Source: Cadophora sp. MPI-SDFR-AT-0126
Lineage: Eukaryota; Ascomycota; Leotiomycetes; Helotiales; Ploettnerulaceae
Length of the DNA: 64,000 bases
Reading direction: 5' to 3'
Assembly: GCA_020747065.1 (NCBI GenBank)
Contig: JAGMVK010000004.1
Coordinates: forward strand, 2,170,001-2,234,000
Positions within the stretch are counted from its first letter, which is position 1; every line of letters starts with the position of its first letter. Positions 12,386-24,100 of the stretch are shown piece by piece. The translations under genes were made by a program, and so were the position numbers. The notes under the pieces are model-generated. The model saw nothing but the letters and a program-made list of their open reading frames with translations, did not search any database and was not told the DNA's origin.

Positions 12386-12840
12386 TATGGGAAAGACTGA
12401 AGGGTAGCACATAATGTCCTAAACGGAATTTCTAGATATATACTGGGAGTGAAAGTAATGAACATCACCATGAGTTTCAAATTTCCAACTTAGTTCAGAT
12501 ACTTTTATGCTTGGCATCTAAAGCAGGAACATCTTTCTATTACTACCTCTGATTTACCTGCCAAGTGTGGAAGATGCAAAAATCATGTCGAGATCCTCAG
12601 GTAGGACACAAAGCTTGACTGTTAAGTTCCTAATGTACTCTAGATAGATTTATACCTAGTATCTAAAGTAAAGGCATCTTGCTATCACAAACTGCACATC
12701 TACGCAAGAATCATGTTAGGATCGAGGTGTGTGAGAAACAAGATCATTCCGCAAAACAAATCAACTCAAATTCTAATCTTACAAAACTCAATGGTATCTT
12801 CGCAAAACGCCCTCCCCAATGCAATGCTGTCCATCTCAAA
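12386..12840. other. Convergent 3' intergenic region
   Basis: This 455-bp stretch carries the 3' flanks of the oxidoreductase and the deubiquitinase genes. It has a near-duplicate pair of short segments with a CTA-GAT-x-TATA pattern around 12430 and 12640. No gene was seen. Confidence 0.5.
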
Positions 12841-14687
12841 TCATGCCCGCTTTCTCTGGTAAAACATCATATACGGGTCGAACCCGTTTGCCTTGCCGGT
12901 CGCAGCTACTGCGGAGCTGCTCTTGACCGAGTGGTCGTCGTACAGCTTCCAGGCCCCGTCCCCACCCACAGCCGCACAAACGTAGTGGCCAAATTTGACC
13001 CCGCCCTGGTGCTTCACAACGGACAACAGTTCGTACTCGATCTTTGCCTGGTGCTTTCCATCCTGAGGACTTCCAGGATGGAACTTGGTCAGATCGAGGG
13101 TGGTGGGGATTTTGACCAAAGCGTGGTTGATACTTTGGCGGCCGTTTCGGTATTGTATCCGGTTGATTTGGACGCAAAGTACCTCCGGGAGGCGGACGAG
13201 CTCGAGATACTTGCTGTTGGCCACGACCTTGTGACAGGAGTCACACTTGTAATCCGTGAGTTTCTCAGCGGCCAAGTAGCTCTCGATCTGTCCAGTAAGG
13301 GTGGCAGTCTTCCGGAGAGGTAGGTTGAGGATGTGTTGGTTGCCAGGGTCTGATGTGGCCTTGTAACCACAACCGGAGCACTCGATGACTTGGTCGGTCT
13401 TGATGCAGAACAGTCGATGGAGGCCGGAATAGACCCTGAACAGTATCAGCTTCGGCGTCGTGGCAATGAAGAACTCGCCATCGACACTTACTTGGAGGGA
13501 ACTTCCTTCTCGATCTGGCTCAAGATCCAGATCAGCTGCTCGCCCGCGTCCGCATGTCCGCTGTCAACATCAGCACCCCAGCCCTCTGCGAAGACGTTAG
13601 CTTCAAGGTTCCGCGCTGGACAAAGTACTTTGCAAAGGATTCCTACTCCTCTTGAGGATGTTGTGGAACCGCTTCCAGGTCTTGAAGATGGATGTGCCGG
13701 CCCAGTACTCGGAGGTCAATCGATGGAGAGTGCAGGAAACGCAGTTCTCATTGTCATCCGCCACACAGTTCTCAGGCTTCAGAGCATCCATGATCCAGTT
13801 TGCGAAAACTGGAATGTGGAGGAGAGCTTGGATACCCCCGCTTCGATAGCAAATATAACCAGTCAAATTGACGAATCCCTGCTGAGAAGCTGCTGGCAGT
13901 CTATCCCAGTCACGGCGGATCTTCTTAGTCGACGCATGTTAGTCAACGGCTTAGGACCTTGGACGTTTTTACTTACACGAGACTTTTTTCCTGACTTCTT
14001 GCTTGACTGCTCTCCGTTCAAACTTTCCTGGTTCTTCGACTCCTTCGCGTTCTCCAAGTCCTTCTCGTCCTTGGAAGCCGTCCCGGTCTTCAAGATCTTC
14101 CCGTGCTTTGGAGTCTCTTCGTTCTTTGGCTCCGTTCCATTCTCCAAGCCCTTTTCACGGCTCTCATTAGTGAGCTTTGGAGGCTCGCTAGTGAGATGAG
14201 TATCGGGAGATGATTCGGCAGACTCTGTCTCACGCTTGACGCGCTTGTTGTACTTCTTGATATCAGAATCTGTGGCGTCTGACCGAGCACGCTTTGGAGA
14301 AAGACATGTATTGATCTCGATTTCCTCAAGCTTTGCAGTAGAACCTACACGGCGTCAATATCTCAAAGTACGGTGACCGATGGGAAACATACCTTTCAGA
14401 TCGACAGTTGGAGCTTTCGCCCTGGGAGCACTGGAATCGACGCTCTTTGGTCCCATGGTCTTGCTTCTGGTCTTGACAGGCATGATGATGAATGGCCGTG
14501 ACCGAATTGGAAGGGGCTTGTGTGTATTCTTCAAGTAGATAGAACGTTTGAGACTGGGATCAAAGACTTTGGAATGAAAGGTTCGTCTGTGCTTGAACTT
14601 CTGCGCTTTTGGAGGAAGAGAGTACTTTGAGATTTTGGTAAACTTGGGCGGCGGGCGTGCCGGGCTCAAGATATACTTCTTCCCCAT
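12841..14687 (-). CDS. USP-family ubiquitin C-terminal hydrolase with altered Cys box
   Basis: Five exons: 14687-14393, 14344-13977, 13923-13647, 13585-13492 and 13435-12841. From ATG 14687 the protein is 542 residues. From ATG 14483 (MPVKTRSK) it is 474, and both ATGs have a purine at -3. The N-terminal third is basic, Lys/Glu/Ser-rich and probably disordered. The USP fold begins at KIRRDWDRL. The Cys box has Cys178 (short numbering), followed by YRSGGIQALLH, where Asn-Thr-Cys is usual but Tyr-Ile-Cys is seen. The His box is KFGHYVCAAV (His427) with a following LYDD (Asp443). Two Cys pairs (CSGCG and CDSCH) form the usual zinc ribbon of the fingers. It should remove ubiquitin if active. The oxyanion Asn before Cys is missing, so activity may be weak or changed. 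Two GADVDS-GHADAGEQLIWIL residues replace the usual QDAxE motif. Confidence 0.85.
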
Positions 14688-15781
14688 GGCTGCGGTGGTC
14701 ATGCACAATAGCAAATGCTGGGTGGGTATTCGCAAGAAAGAATGGTTAGAGACTCCCCAATTAGACACTGCACGAGTATTGTGAGTGGCTGTGGGTTCCC
14801 GTCGAGGATATATCGGTGGTGTAGACAATAGGAGTCGCGCACAATAGGACTGCCTGCCCATTCACCAAATCTCGACGCGAGCCAGAAACGTGATGGCCGA
14901 GAAAACGCCCCAACTTCAGCTCGTAACAACTATCGGATTGAAGGTCGGTATGTAGATTAGGAGGAATCTGTGCTCCCTTCGGAGCTCATAAACAATTCTG
15001 TCACTGGTCTCCGACTGGTATAGCATCTGTGCGAAATTCGACCAAAATGACAATAGCGAAGTTCGGAACAGGTTTTTTGTGGCAAAAGGAAATATTTCCA
15101 GCCCTGAGTCTCAATATGAGTTTAAGTGGCCAGGCGAGGATTTGTTTTTGAGATGATCCTTTGAAATGACACGAATTTTGTCAATGTGGCAGGTTGGCAC
15201 TCATCATCCAGGTGCTGGGAGCGAGAGTCTGTGAAGTCGAAGTATGAGCCCGGATTTTTTTTTCTGTGTCGTTCGCGCCGCTTAGGCTTGGCGCCGCCGC
15301 CAAAACCTCGGGTTTCACACACCGTGAGCCAAACCACAAATCGAAAAGGGAGCCAAGCCGTAAGCGACCTAGCGGTGGTGCTTGCTGGTACTTCCACACT
15401 ACCTCGCAGTGGTGAGACCTTGATGTTTTGTTAGAATCATAGTCTCGTGAAGCTACTGCATGTCTTTGCACAACACTGCAAGCTTATTCTGACGACATTG
15501 CTCTGTGCCTCATCTGAGTTCTGGTGTGTTGGCGTTGTTGTTAGCTTGGTTTTGTGTTGTGTCTAAAGCAGAAATCTCGAGGCCGAGGTGGGCATCAAAT
15601 TGTGAGGCCTTCTTTTCGAATAGGGTGGTTTCGTGGAAGGAGTGATTGAATTTTGGCGGGGAAAGGGGGAGCATCTTGTCAGGGCAGGGAACAGCAGGAA
15701 ATCATCCCCCCATATTGAACCCGGAAGGCGCAACCATTGCACTACATCGCCAAAAACTAGGGGGAATCAACAAAGTCTACA
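14688..15781. other. Divergent intergenic region upstream of USP and TRM9
   Basis: This 1.1 kb region holds the promoters of two divergent genes. A T-rich run lies near 15255. A short segment near 15715-15752 vaguely recalls a reversed tRNA 3' half but does not fold as one. No gene was seen. Confidence 0.5.
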
Positions 15782-16687
15782 ATGTCGCGAGAAGCTGTTC
15801 AAAGTGCCCACCAGGCGATGCATACTCCTGGGAATGCAAGCAATCTGCCGAAGGAACAAGTCCCAGAAGTTACACGACAGATAGGTGAAGATGGACATCA
15901 CGACATAAGCGAGCCCATGAACGACGGCCTGGCAAAAGTTACTTTGGAGAAAGCAGAGTCAGGAGAGAAGAAGACCGTCAAGAGTAACGATCCAAAGCAA
16001 AATCCAGACCAAGCTCAACCGGAAAGTTATGAAGAGCTACACGTCCACCAAGTCTACGAGCAAATCGCCTCACACTTCTCCTCAACACGATATAAACCAT
16101 GGCCTATCGTAGAATCATTTCTACAATCTCTCACTCCTGGCTCAATCGGTCTCGATATAGGCTGTGGTAATGGGAAATACCTCGCCGTCAACAAAGATGT
16201 CTTCATCATCGCCAGCGACCGCTCCACCAACCTCGTCAAAATAGCCACACAGCACCAACCCCACGCCGCAATCGTAGCGGACTCATTGTTTCTTCCTCAC
16301 CAAGATGGGAGGTTCGACTTCGCGATCTGCATTGCGGTGGTACATCATCTCAGTACGCGGGAGAGGAGGGCGGAGGCTGTCGGTGCCATTTTGAAGTGTC
16401 TCAAGGAAGGAGGTAGGGCGTTGATTTATGTGTGGGCGTTGGAGCAGAAGGGGAGCAGGAGGGGTTGGGACGAGGGCGGTGAGCAGGATGTTATGGTGCC
16501 GTGGGTTATGAAAAGTGGGAAGAAGAAGGTTGAGGAGGGGGCTGAGCCGGAGAAGACTTTTCAACGGTATTATCATCTGTATCGGAAGGGTGAATTAGAG
16601 GAGGATGTCAAGAGTGTTGGTGGTGAGGTGGTTGAAAATGGGTATGAAAAGGACAATTGGTGGGCGATTTGTCAGAGGGGAGGGTGA
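15782..16687 (+). CDS. TRM9: Trm9-type tRNA wobble-uridine carboxymethyl methyltransferase
   Basis: A single exon encodes 301 residues. Trm9, with its partner Trm112, uses S-adenosylmethionine to methylate 5-carboxymethyl-uridine at the tRNA wobble position. The product is mcm5U or mcm5s2U, which tunes decoding of A-ending codons. The first about 85 residues are a hydrophilic extension not seen in yeast Trm9. The fold starts at HVHQVYEQIASHFSSTRYKPWP. SAM motif I is GLDIGCGNGKYL. The family signatures AVVHHLSTRERR, YVWALEQ and QRYYHLYRKGELEEDV follow. The protein ends in the expected WWAICQR. The ATG at 15782 lies in the sequence ACAATGTCG with A at -3. Confidence 0.92.
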   Translation: MSREAVQSAHQAMHTPGNASNLPKEQVPEVTRQIGEDGHHDISEPMNDGLAKVTLEKAESGEKKTVKSNDPKQNPDQAQPESYEELHVHQVYEQIASHFSSTRYKPWPIVESFLQSLTPGSIGLDIGCGNGKYLAVNKDVFIIASDRSTNLVKIATQHQPHAAIVADSLFLPHQDGRFDFAICIAVVHHLSTRERRAEAVGAILKCLKEGGRALIYVWALEQKGSRRGWDEGGEQDVMVPWVMKSGKKKVEEGAEPEKTFQRYYHLYRKGELEEDVKSVGGEVVENGYEKDNWWAICQRGG

Positions 16688-17401
16688 GAGCAGAGAAGCT
16701 TGGGATACAAAGCCTATTAGCAAAGAGTGCGGTTCTGACTGGTGAGGAACGCGGCTTTTTCAATCGGTGATTATGGGGGCTGATGTGCTCTGGTCGCGCC
16801 ATGGAGGATTTGATTGAAAGCCGAATCGAGGTACTAAGTGCAAGGTTCTACTGATATACCCGATCGTTTGACACTATGTCTGGCAGGTAAACGATTGTTG
16901 AAACCAAACAGTCTATTTTGAACGAAACCGTTCGACATCGAACCTACCCGAAAGCTACCAGCCCCCTCCCCGCGGATCACTGATACCACTGACTCCAAAG
17001 CGATATACAACGAGAGCGACAGCAGATTGAATTTTCAAGGCACAACTGAGAAGAATGTGAACATTGAAACCTATGAAGGCGTCTGTTTTGGTTTTAGAAA
17101 AGCAAAAAATGTGCTTTAATTTTACAGTACAGCTTCCTAATACAATTCTAGAAGAGAAAACCCCAGACACCAATGGTTCTTCAATCCAAAAAAAGAACCC
17201 TATGCAGCGAATGCAGTTCATCAGGGGATATCATTTCATGCAATGCCATGCCATGCTATTCGATTCCAAAGCCAAAATCAAACACGGGAGACCAAAACCG
17301 GACTTCCGCAGTCATCATCATCTGTCCATCATGCCATTGCCATCCCAAACCTTCCTTCCGCAACGCCAGATCCCACAACCTTCCAACCATCAAGCGGCTA
17401 G
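16688..17401. other. Convergent 3' intergenic region
   Basis: This is the 3' flank of TRM9 and of the Myb gene. The second half has AT-rich stretches and a CAATGCCATGCCATGC-like repeat near 17240. No gene was seen. Confidence 0.5.
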
Positions 17402-18543
17402 TCATTGCCTTCGTCGACTCGCCTCCCTAGGACCCATGTCTGGACTACCTCTTCGCTTTCCTTCTGGTCGATTCCCACCCATCATTCCAATCGAAGGTAG
17501 CATCGGTCCTGGACTTGGATAACCCCCTGACATGGGCATCGACATCGCATACGCGGGCGTATTGTAAGGGCTGACTCCAGTCGTCATCTCTGCTACACTG
17601 GGTAGCATCTGGCCACCACGTCCCATTCCCATCGCCATGCCTCCACCTCCAATAGCCGCCAACGCAAGCCCATCACTTGGACTCGCAGGCGGAACGGACC
17701 TTGGCGTACTCTCACGCCGCGCAGAAATCGTTCGCGCCAATCCTCCTCCCGGTGCTTTCGAACTGGCGCTGCCTTGCGCGGTCGTTGGCCTACTGTACCG
17801 ACCTGGGCCTGGTGCAGGTCCCGGTCCAGGTCCTGGTGGTCCGCTCATGACGTTGGATTGCGACTGACTGTGCGAGTGTCCTCTCGACGGTGATGATCGG
17901 TGGCCTTGCGGTGGTGCGTCTGTCGAGACACTGGATAGCGAGAATGGTACTACGCCTGCCCGTCGAGCCATGTCTGCTTCACCTAGTTGCCAGTGCATTG
18001 CTTCTGCTGCTCGCCATGGAACTGCCATCTCTTCTGCAACCTTGGACCACATTTCTGGCTTGAATCTGTCTAGGGTTAGTTCTCTGTGGACGGTGAGGTG
18101 ATACGAAGCTCTTTGCTTCTCAATTTAGGTTCTGAGTAGGGATAATACCTCTCGTAAAGTCTCGCGAGCTTATTCTTGCGCTCTTCGTCCCATTCACTTC
18201 TTCGCTCCAGGTAGTTCTGGTAGTGGAGTCGACAACTGATCGCACTACGTCCCGGGAGCCTCTTTGAGATGTCCTCCCACTTCATGCCACCCCCTCTCAG
18301 GTCAATGATCAAAGCATCCTCTTCTGGCGACCATTTACTCTGCTTCTTGGCGGGGGATTCCGCCGGGTGGGCAGGCATACTACGCTTGCCTGCGGCGCCA
18401 GGATTGGCGAGGGCATAGGAAGGAGGCTCCGGCTGTCCACTGGTCGACGGTACGGATGTTGATCGCGTGTGGTGTGTATGGGCGGGCGAAGATGACGCAG
18501 ACTCATTTGAGTCCGGAGCCTTGAGGAGGAGGGAGATATCCAC
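17402..18543 (-). CDS. Myb/SANT-domain DNA-binding regulator
   Basis: Two exons, 18543-18149 and 18065-17402, give 352 residues. The first Myb/SANT repeat is at about residues 69-113. It has the spaced Trp pattern (KWSPEED and KWEDISKRLPGRS) and CRLHYQNYLERR, a recognition helix. A second Myb-like helix bundle covers 118-170 (FKPEMWSKVAEEM, PWRAAEAMHWQLGE), and the intron falls inside it. The C-terminal half is low complexity, rich in Pro, Gly, Ser and Met. It includes a Pro-Gly/Pro-Ala run, and the protein ends in a basic SRRRQ tail. It is probably nuclear and sequence-specific. The domain pair resembles a conserved fungal Myb family that I associate with conidiation, but I cannot name the ortholog with certainty. 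Confidence 0.88.
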
Positions 18544-21500
18544 GGTGACGGTATGTGGTCGCCGGTGCCGTTCACGGCTGACGATTCATATGCAAAGAGC
18601 GGCTTGGGTTGTAGGGTTTGTATTTTGCCGCGTAGATCTAGATCGTGAGATGGATGTAAGATGAGGCCTGGTCGATACTACAAATGGCTTCTGAACGAGT
18701 GTTTGGAGCCGCCAGTTTATCCGCGTCTTGTCGAATAGAGATGGAGATGGATCTCAAGAGCAAGTAGAGTGTGAAAGAACGACTTGACAGTTGAGATAAC
18801 GGCCACTGACGTGAAACGAGAAAGCAACTTTGGAGGCTTGATGGCTCCAGGGCATTCGGCAGACAGAATCTTGAGACGAGGCACTTCCGACGAGGACAGC
18901 GTTCCTATTTCAGGCCCTCAGAGTCAAGAAGCGTGGCTCGAGTAGATCATGACAGCCATCCATATGATTGGCAACAGGATGTCTGAGATGTAGCCAATCG
19001 CAAAAGATGAGACGAGAGCAGAAGGAAATGCCAGCGCCAACGGACAGTCGGGAAAACACGTCAAAAGGTGCTGGAGGAGATGCTGGAGGGGACAAGGAAC
19101 TTGTTCGAACTGGAGATCTTCAGGCTGCGGTACATGGTTGTAGGTCTAAGTATACGGTCTGTCGGGAAGATGCGCGATGCAGATGGTATGTACCCATGGT
19201 GGGGGAGAGGTAGAGCAGGGGTTAACTAGTGTGGAGTGGAGTGGAGAAAGAGCTGCTAGGGGCTTAGGGCGTGGCCACGAATTCATGCATGAACTCGAGC
19301 GTGAGTAAAAGGAATGCTTGCTCCTTCGACTGCTGGCTCAAGTGATGCGGCGAAGAGAGAATGAGGATGGAGTGTTTTAGGGCAGGGCTGGACAGCACAG
19401 GGTAGGGCAGGGCCGGGCAGGGCTCGGGAATGTTGGTTGAAACCTGCCGTGATGGTGTTGAAACTCTTATATGGTCCCAGACTACTGTGCAACCCCTCGC
19501 ACCCCTCGAGACCGTTTTGGGCAGATGTCTGTGCGCAATCTCAACATCACAGACATCTATTGTTGCATTGTGCCGCTGCTGAATCTGATTGTTACTTTAA
19601 GACGAAGCTTGTCGAGCATCCCCAACGAGCATCCATAGCATTCATGGGTCATGGTCTGGGCCAGGAGGCGTGACCACCAAACACATCAGTCAGATCTTGG
19701 ATTGCCAGCTTGGGCCAACGAACTGGCGGTCAAAGGAGCAAGAGTGCTATTCAAGGGCTTCAGGGATCAAGGTATGATCTCCATGGCTTGCAGGGCTTCA
19801 ACGAGGCTGTCATGAACCACGATCTTCGTTGTTGTTGGAGCCGAGTTGAGCCAATTGTCAAGCCACCTCAAAACTGCGTGGATGGTAACGTGGGTGGCTG
19901 AAAATGGATACCATGCTTGTACATGGCATCCGGTTTGGGCTGCGTCTCCGAATAGATGTCATGGAGTTTTGGTGCCTAAACAAAGCAATATGCTTTGTGC
20001 TGTGTTGTCAAGCGACCAAAAAGGACACAATAATTTTTTTTCGTTTGCACTGGGGCCGGGTCGAGCTGCACAAACAAAGGACACAATCATCGTGTGCCTG
20101 CCTCGATAATCATTCTTCCATCATTCGCAGCGGGACTTCACATCTGGAGATGGCGGTGTAAGTACGCCAGTGCTGGTGACCGACTGCCATGACGGCAGTG
20201 CAGACCAAGGCAGTGGGTAGGAAGGGAGCCGAGTCGAAAACTTTCTCGAAAATCCGGCGGGACCAGGCATCCCTGAGTAAGAAGCGCATCAGCGGATGGC
20301 AAACTGACTAAGTTGCCATGAATTTTTCTCGCGGAGCAGGCGTTTGTAGACTCGTGAAATGAAAATAAAGATATCTTGGCGCGCCGACAACTTGATCGCT
20401 ATGCCATGGTAGCGGTGAGCTGTTCGAACCACGAAGGGTTCTAGCTCGTATAGACCTGTGGTCGCCACCGCAGCTCCAGAACAGTACATTACAGCAGAGT
20501 AGCAACAAAGCTACACTCTTGCAGACAACGACATCTACTCAGTATCAGACGAGGTGCCTGACCACACCACTGCTGGGCTAGTAAGATGTTCGGCTTGGAC
20601 GTTGCGTTGTCGGGTTGCTAACACAATTACTACTGGTTACTCCAGGAGACGGCCCTACCCTAATAGCGGGTTGGTAGCGAGTCGTTGCACGGCCTGTAGC
20701 CGACAAGGCGCCACTACTGCTGGCCTATGCCGTGCATTAGCAGGCCGCATTAATGGGGATGCCCGTGCTGTGCTGCTGTTGATGCTGCTGCCATTGTTCT
20801 CGCTCGAGCCAGACGCACAAAATTAGCCAGCCTCCCTCATGGCATTTTGTAACAAGCACGCGGTATCTGTCCTACAAAAAGCCGTTATGGAGGCTCGTCC
20901 GTTTGTTGAAAATGATAATGGCAATTGTGACCTCGATCGTCGAGAAGAGCGGTAACGTAGCCGGAACGAGCAGATTGATTGACGTCGACGACGGAGGCCA
21001 GCCTAGATCTGGGCTCTAGTTTCTAGTTGCAGAACAAGTGCTCTGCAGCAACTCCCCGAATTTATGCCTTATTGCAATCTTCGATCCATTGCTCCCATCG
21101 AGGCCGTCATCAGTATTCTGCCCCGCAAAAGTGTTCGCAAGAGTGAAAAGAAACGGCATTGCCAATCATGAAGCTGGCTTGAGCTTAAGGGATTGATTTG
21201 TGCACGGGAGAGCACTTCGCGACTTCCGCTTCGCACTAGCAGCCTCCCACTACGGAGTTTAGCAAACACTGATATGATGTTCGGAATTGATCGAATCGAT
21301 CATAAGATATGATTAATCCGCCGCCAATAAAAAAAAGACATTAATAATCGATCTGATGGGATGGTCCGCGGGCAAGCAGTGGGGAGAGACTTCTCTAGAC
21401 CACGGCGGAGCGCATCTTCGCGATGCAACTCGCGTGATCGCCGGTCACTTTTTCAGCCTGGAGAGTGGAAGAAGCGTCTCAAGACCCATGATGTTTGAGC

Positions 21501-22837
21501 GGTGAGACTGTGATGCATAGGAGACTCAGGAAACCGGCGGCTGCGCAAGGTTCTGGGGCCCTTTCGGGAGCAGTAACAACAATGAGCTGGACACACAAAG
21601 CCATGTATGCGTATCCACATCCGACCTGTCAGGCGTTCGAGGTCATCACAGACAGGAGAGACAGACATACAGACAGAAATGGCATGGTCAGCCTCCTGCA
21701 GGGACTGAAGATTCATGCTGAGTCCCGCATTATTGAAGAGGGGCCATCGGGCATGGGCCAGCCAATCTCAAGATAGAACAATTTGATTGATCTGCAAACG
21801 GGCCATTGGCCAATAGGAATTATCGAAGGGTAAGGGGTTGCGGCCGTGAGCCCTTTTCTCCGCCTGAGCGTCGAATCATGAAACCGCAGCGAGAACTGGA
21901 CTGGATTGTCAGACTCATGCTTTGTTTTTGATCCAGGAACTACCTGAAGCGAACGGAACATTGATGTGGGTGGGATAGGATGGGACGATATTGACTGAGA
22001 GTAGGATCGGCGCAAAGTAGGACAGCGGCAGAGAGAAAGCAACAAAAGAATTTTGCGCATGCTGTCTGTCAAGAAGAAGAGATGTCGTTAAGGTCTGAGG
22101 ATCGCCTTGTCGGTACCAGAAAGTCCCTCCTGTGGCTGGGCCAGGACAGGGTGGCTGGAAGGGTGGTGGTAGTGGTTTGCGCAATCTGTAATCTCGGTTG
22201 ACCCCGAGACGGAGATCAATTTAGATGAGGATCCCGTGATTGTCACAGGGGCGGGATTTTGGAAGAGATTCTTACGCGATTGAGTCTATGATATTCACTA
22301 TATGATATAGTAGACAAAATAATGTCAGATGTTTACCAGCAACCCCATCTCAGAGAACGCGTTTGCGAAGGAACTCAAACGTTCTCGAAGATGAAGCGAT
22401 ATCGTTGTTCCATGTTAGGGCGCTAGTGAGATTAGATTGTGAATAACCCTTTCGAACTTACTCCGTACAGTACAGTACAGGACATTACTGTATGAAGCGA
22501 GCCAGCCTTGTTCGTCACCTTGACCTTGTCCTGGCCCTGATTCTGATCTATTCACAACATCCATGCCAGCCGGCCTTGTTTTTTCTGACGAACTCCACCT
22601 CCGATCACATTCGCATCCCTTCCTCGTACGGAGCTCAACCTCTCTGTGCCGCGTGCTCCAGACATCTGACAAGGTCACCCAATCCCACCGTCTCCATTCC
22701 ACCACGCAAAAATCTTCAACCGACGAACTACAGACCTAAGACGCGTCAGAGTCGAACGCCAAGAGCCATACAAGCCTCTTGCATTTGTCAATCCGGACAT
22801 TTTGAGAATCAAATCATTTTACGAGTCACCAACCAAG
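18544..22837. promoter_or_regulatory. 4.3 kb gene-free region upstream of Myb and cofactor B genes
   Basis: The Myb gene and the cofactor B gene diverge from this stretch. The ORFs in it are short and without motifs or splice logic. It has several repeat-like G-rich tracts (about 19380-19428) and a T run near 20034. Long upstream regions are common for fungal developmental regulators. A long 5' leader or an unannotated noncoding RNA could be present, but nothing in the sequence proves either. Confidence 0.45.
19380..19428. repeat. G-rich tract with repeated GGG runs
   Basis: There are eight GGG runs within about 50 bases on the + strand, mostly as GGGCAGGG-like units separated by 1-13 bases. 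This meets the simple pattern for a possible G-quadruplex. It lies about 0.84 kb upstream of the Myb start codon, on the strand opposite to its mRNA. Function is unknown. Confidence 0.55.
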
Positions 22838-24100
22838 ATGAGCCTGCAAACAACAGGGGATATATCCATCCAGATCACTTCCGAAAACTCCTCTTCTGAA
22901 CGCCGTATCACCCCATCATGGACCATCGGCCAGCTCAAGGCAAAGTTGGAGCCAGTCACCGGGATCCCACCTCTATCACAGAAGCTTCATTTGAAGCTCG
23001 GTGGCCGCCAACCCGTTCCTATTGAAGCTGTTGACGAAGAAAATACACAGCTGGGAAACTTCCCCCTGGCGCCGTACGCTGAGATTCACGTGGGTATTGG
23101 GTTTCTTCCTTCTTGTCGCTTCACGAAACGTGGTGATACCCTTTGGCCCGGAGACTAATCCCCCTAGTGGGACGGTTGGGCCAAGGATGAGGTTCATGGA
23201 GAATACAAAACAAGGTTAAATTGACAAGCCAATCGAGGACGTGGGATTGTATCCATTGTTCCTTTGTTGCGGTTCGAGTTGCACCTTCAGGTGATGTAAC
23301 AGATATAAGAACTGTGGGGCCGCGAACGACATCCACCATTCCAGCAAACCGATGGCGATGGCAGGAGTGTTTGATCTCCTCTTTATTTTAAGACCAAGAA
23401 AAAAACTTCTGGAAAAGTCAGCTATCAAAATGCAAATCTTGGCCAAGTCGGCTGGACCTACCATGCAGCAAGTGCTGTTTGGTGTCGACGATCAATTCTC
23501 AGGGACGATGAGTTTGATACGCACATCAGCCGCCAGACTCATGAACTCAAATGCTTGCTTCATCCCAAACTCATCATCCTATGGCGCAGGCTAACTTTCC
23601 ACCACTTACAGGTCACGGACACCCGGCCACCTGGAATGCGCCCAAACTTTACGGATGCTAGCAAGGTTGCCAAGTATGAGATGCCTCCGGATGAGTATGA
23701 GCAGAAGACCGATAGTGTCCTTGCATGGAAAAAGGCAAATAAACTCGGCCGTTTCGACCCTTCCGCGCCATCTCTCGAAGAAGCAAAGCTACAAGCTATT
23801 GATACGGAAATCAAGAATAGGGGAATCGAGGTTGGTAAGAGATGCAGAGTCGGCGAGGATGATTCCAAAAGAGGCGAGGTCATGTATGTTGGTGATGTCG
23901 AGGAGATCCCAGGTGGGTTGGGCAAATGGGTTGGTGTAAAACTGGATGAACCAGTTGGCAAGAATGACGGGAGTCTGAAAGGCAAGAGATATTGGGGCAA
24001 AGATGGGGATCCAAAATTTGGCGTGTTTGTCAGGCCAGAGAGAGTCGAGACTGGTGATTTCCCAGCTATCGATGACTTGGATGACATGGATGAGATCTGA
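22838..24100 (+). CDS. alp11: Tubulin-folding cofactor B (Ubl plus CAP-Gly)
   Basis: Two exons, 22838-23089 and 23612-24100, give 246 residues. Cofactor B binds alpha-tubulin after its release from the chaperonin and acts with cofactor E in tubulin folding. Residues about 5-84 form a ubiquitin-like domain (ISIQITSE through APYAEIH). The join gives EIHVTDTRPPGMRPNFTD, as in family members. The CAP-Gly domain is at about 165-235, with GDVEEIPGGLGKWVGVKLDEPVG, then GKNDGS, then GVFVRPERV. The protein ends in DDMDEI, the acidic C-terminus typical of the family. Yeast ALF1 and fission yeast alp11 are the named relatives. The intron is 522 nt, long for this window. Confidence 0.92.

Noticed and set aside
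15713..15752. Segment resembling a reversed tRNA 3' half (GAACCCGG and CAACCATTGCACTAC)
   Set aside because: I could not build a cloverleaf with acceptor, D and anticodon stems around it.
20554..20826. 90-residue plus-strand frame in the long gap
   Set aside because: No motif, no splice partner and no start context. It is best seen as chance.
23266..23285. GGTTCGAGTT block resembling a tRNA B box
   Set aside because: It lies inside the cofactor B intron, and no A box or stems fit around it.
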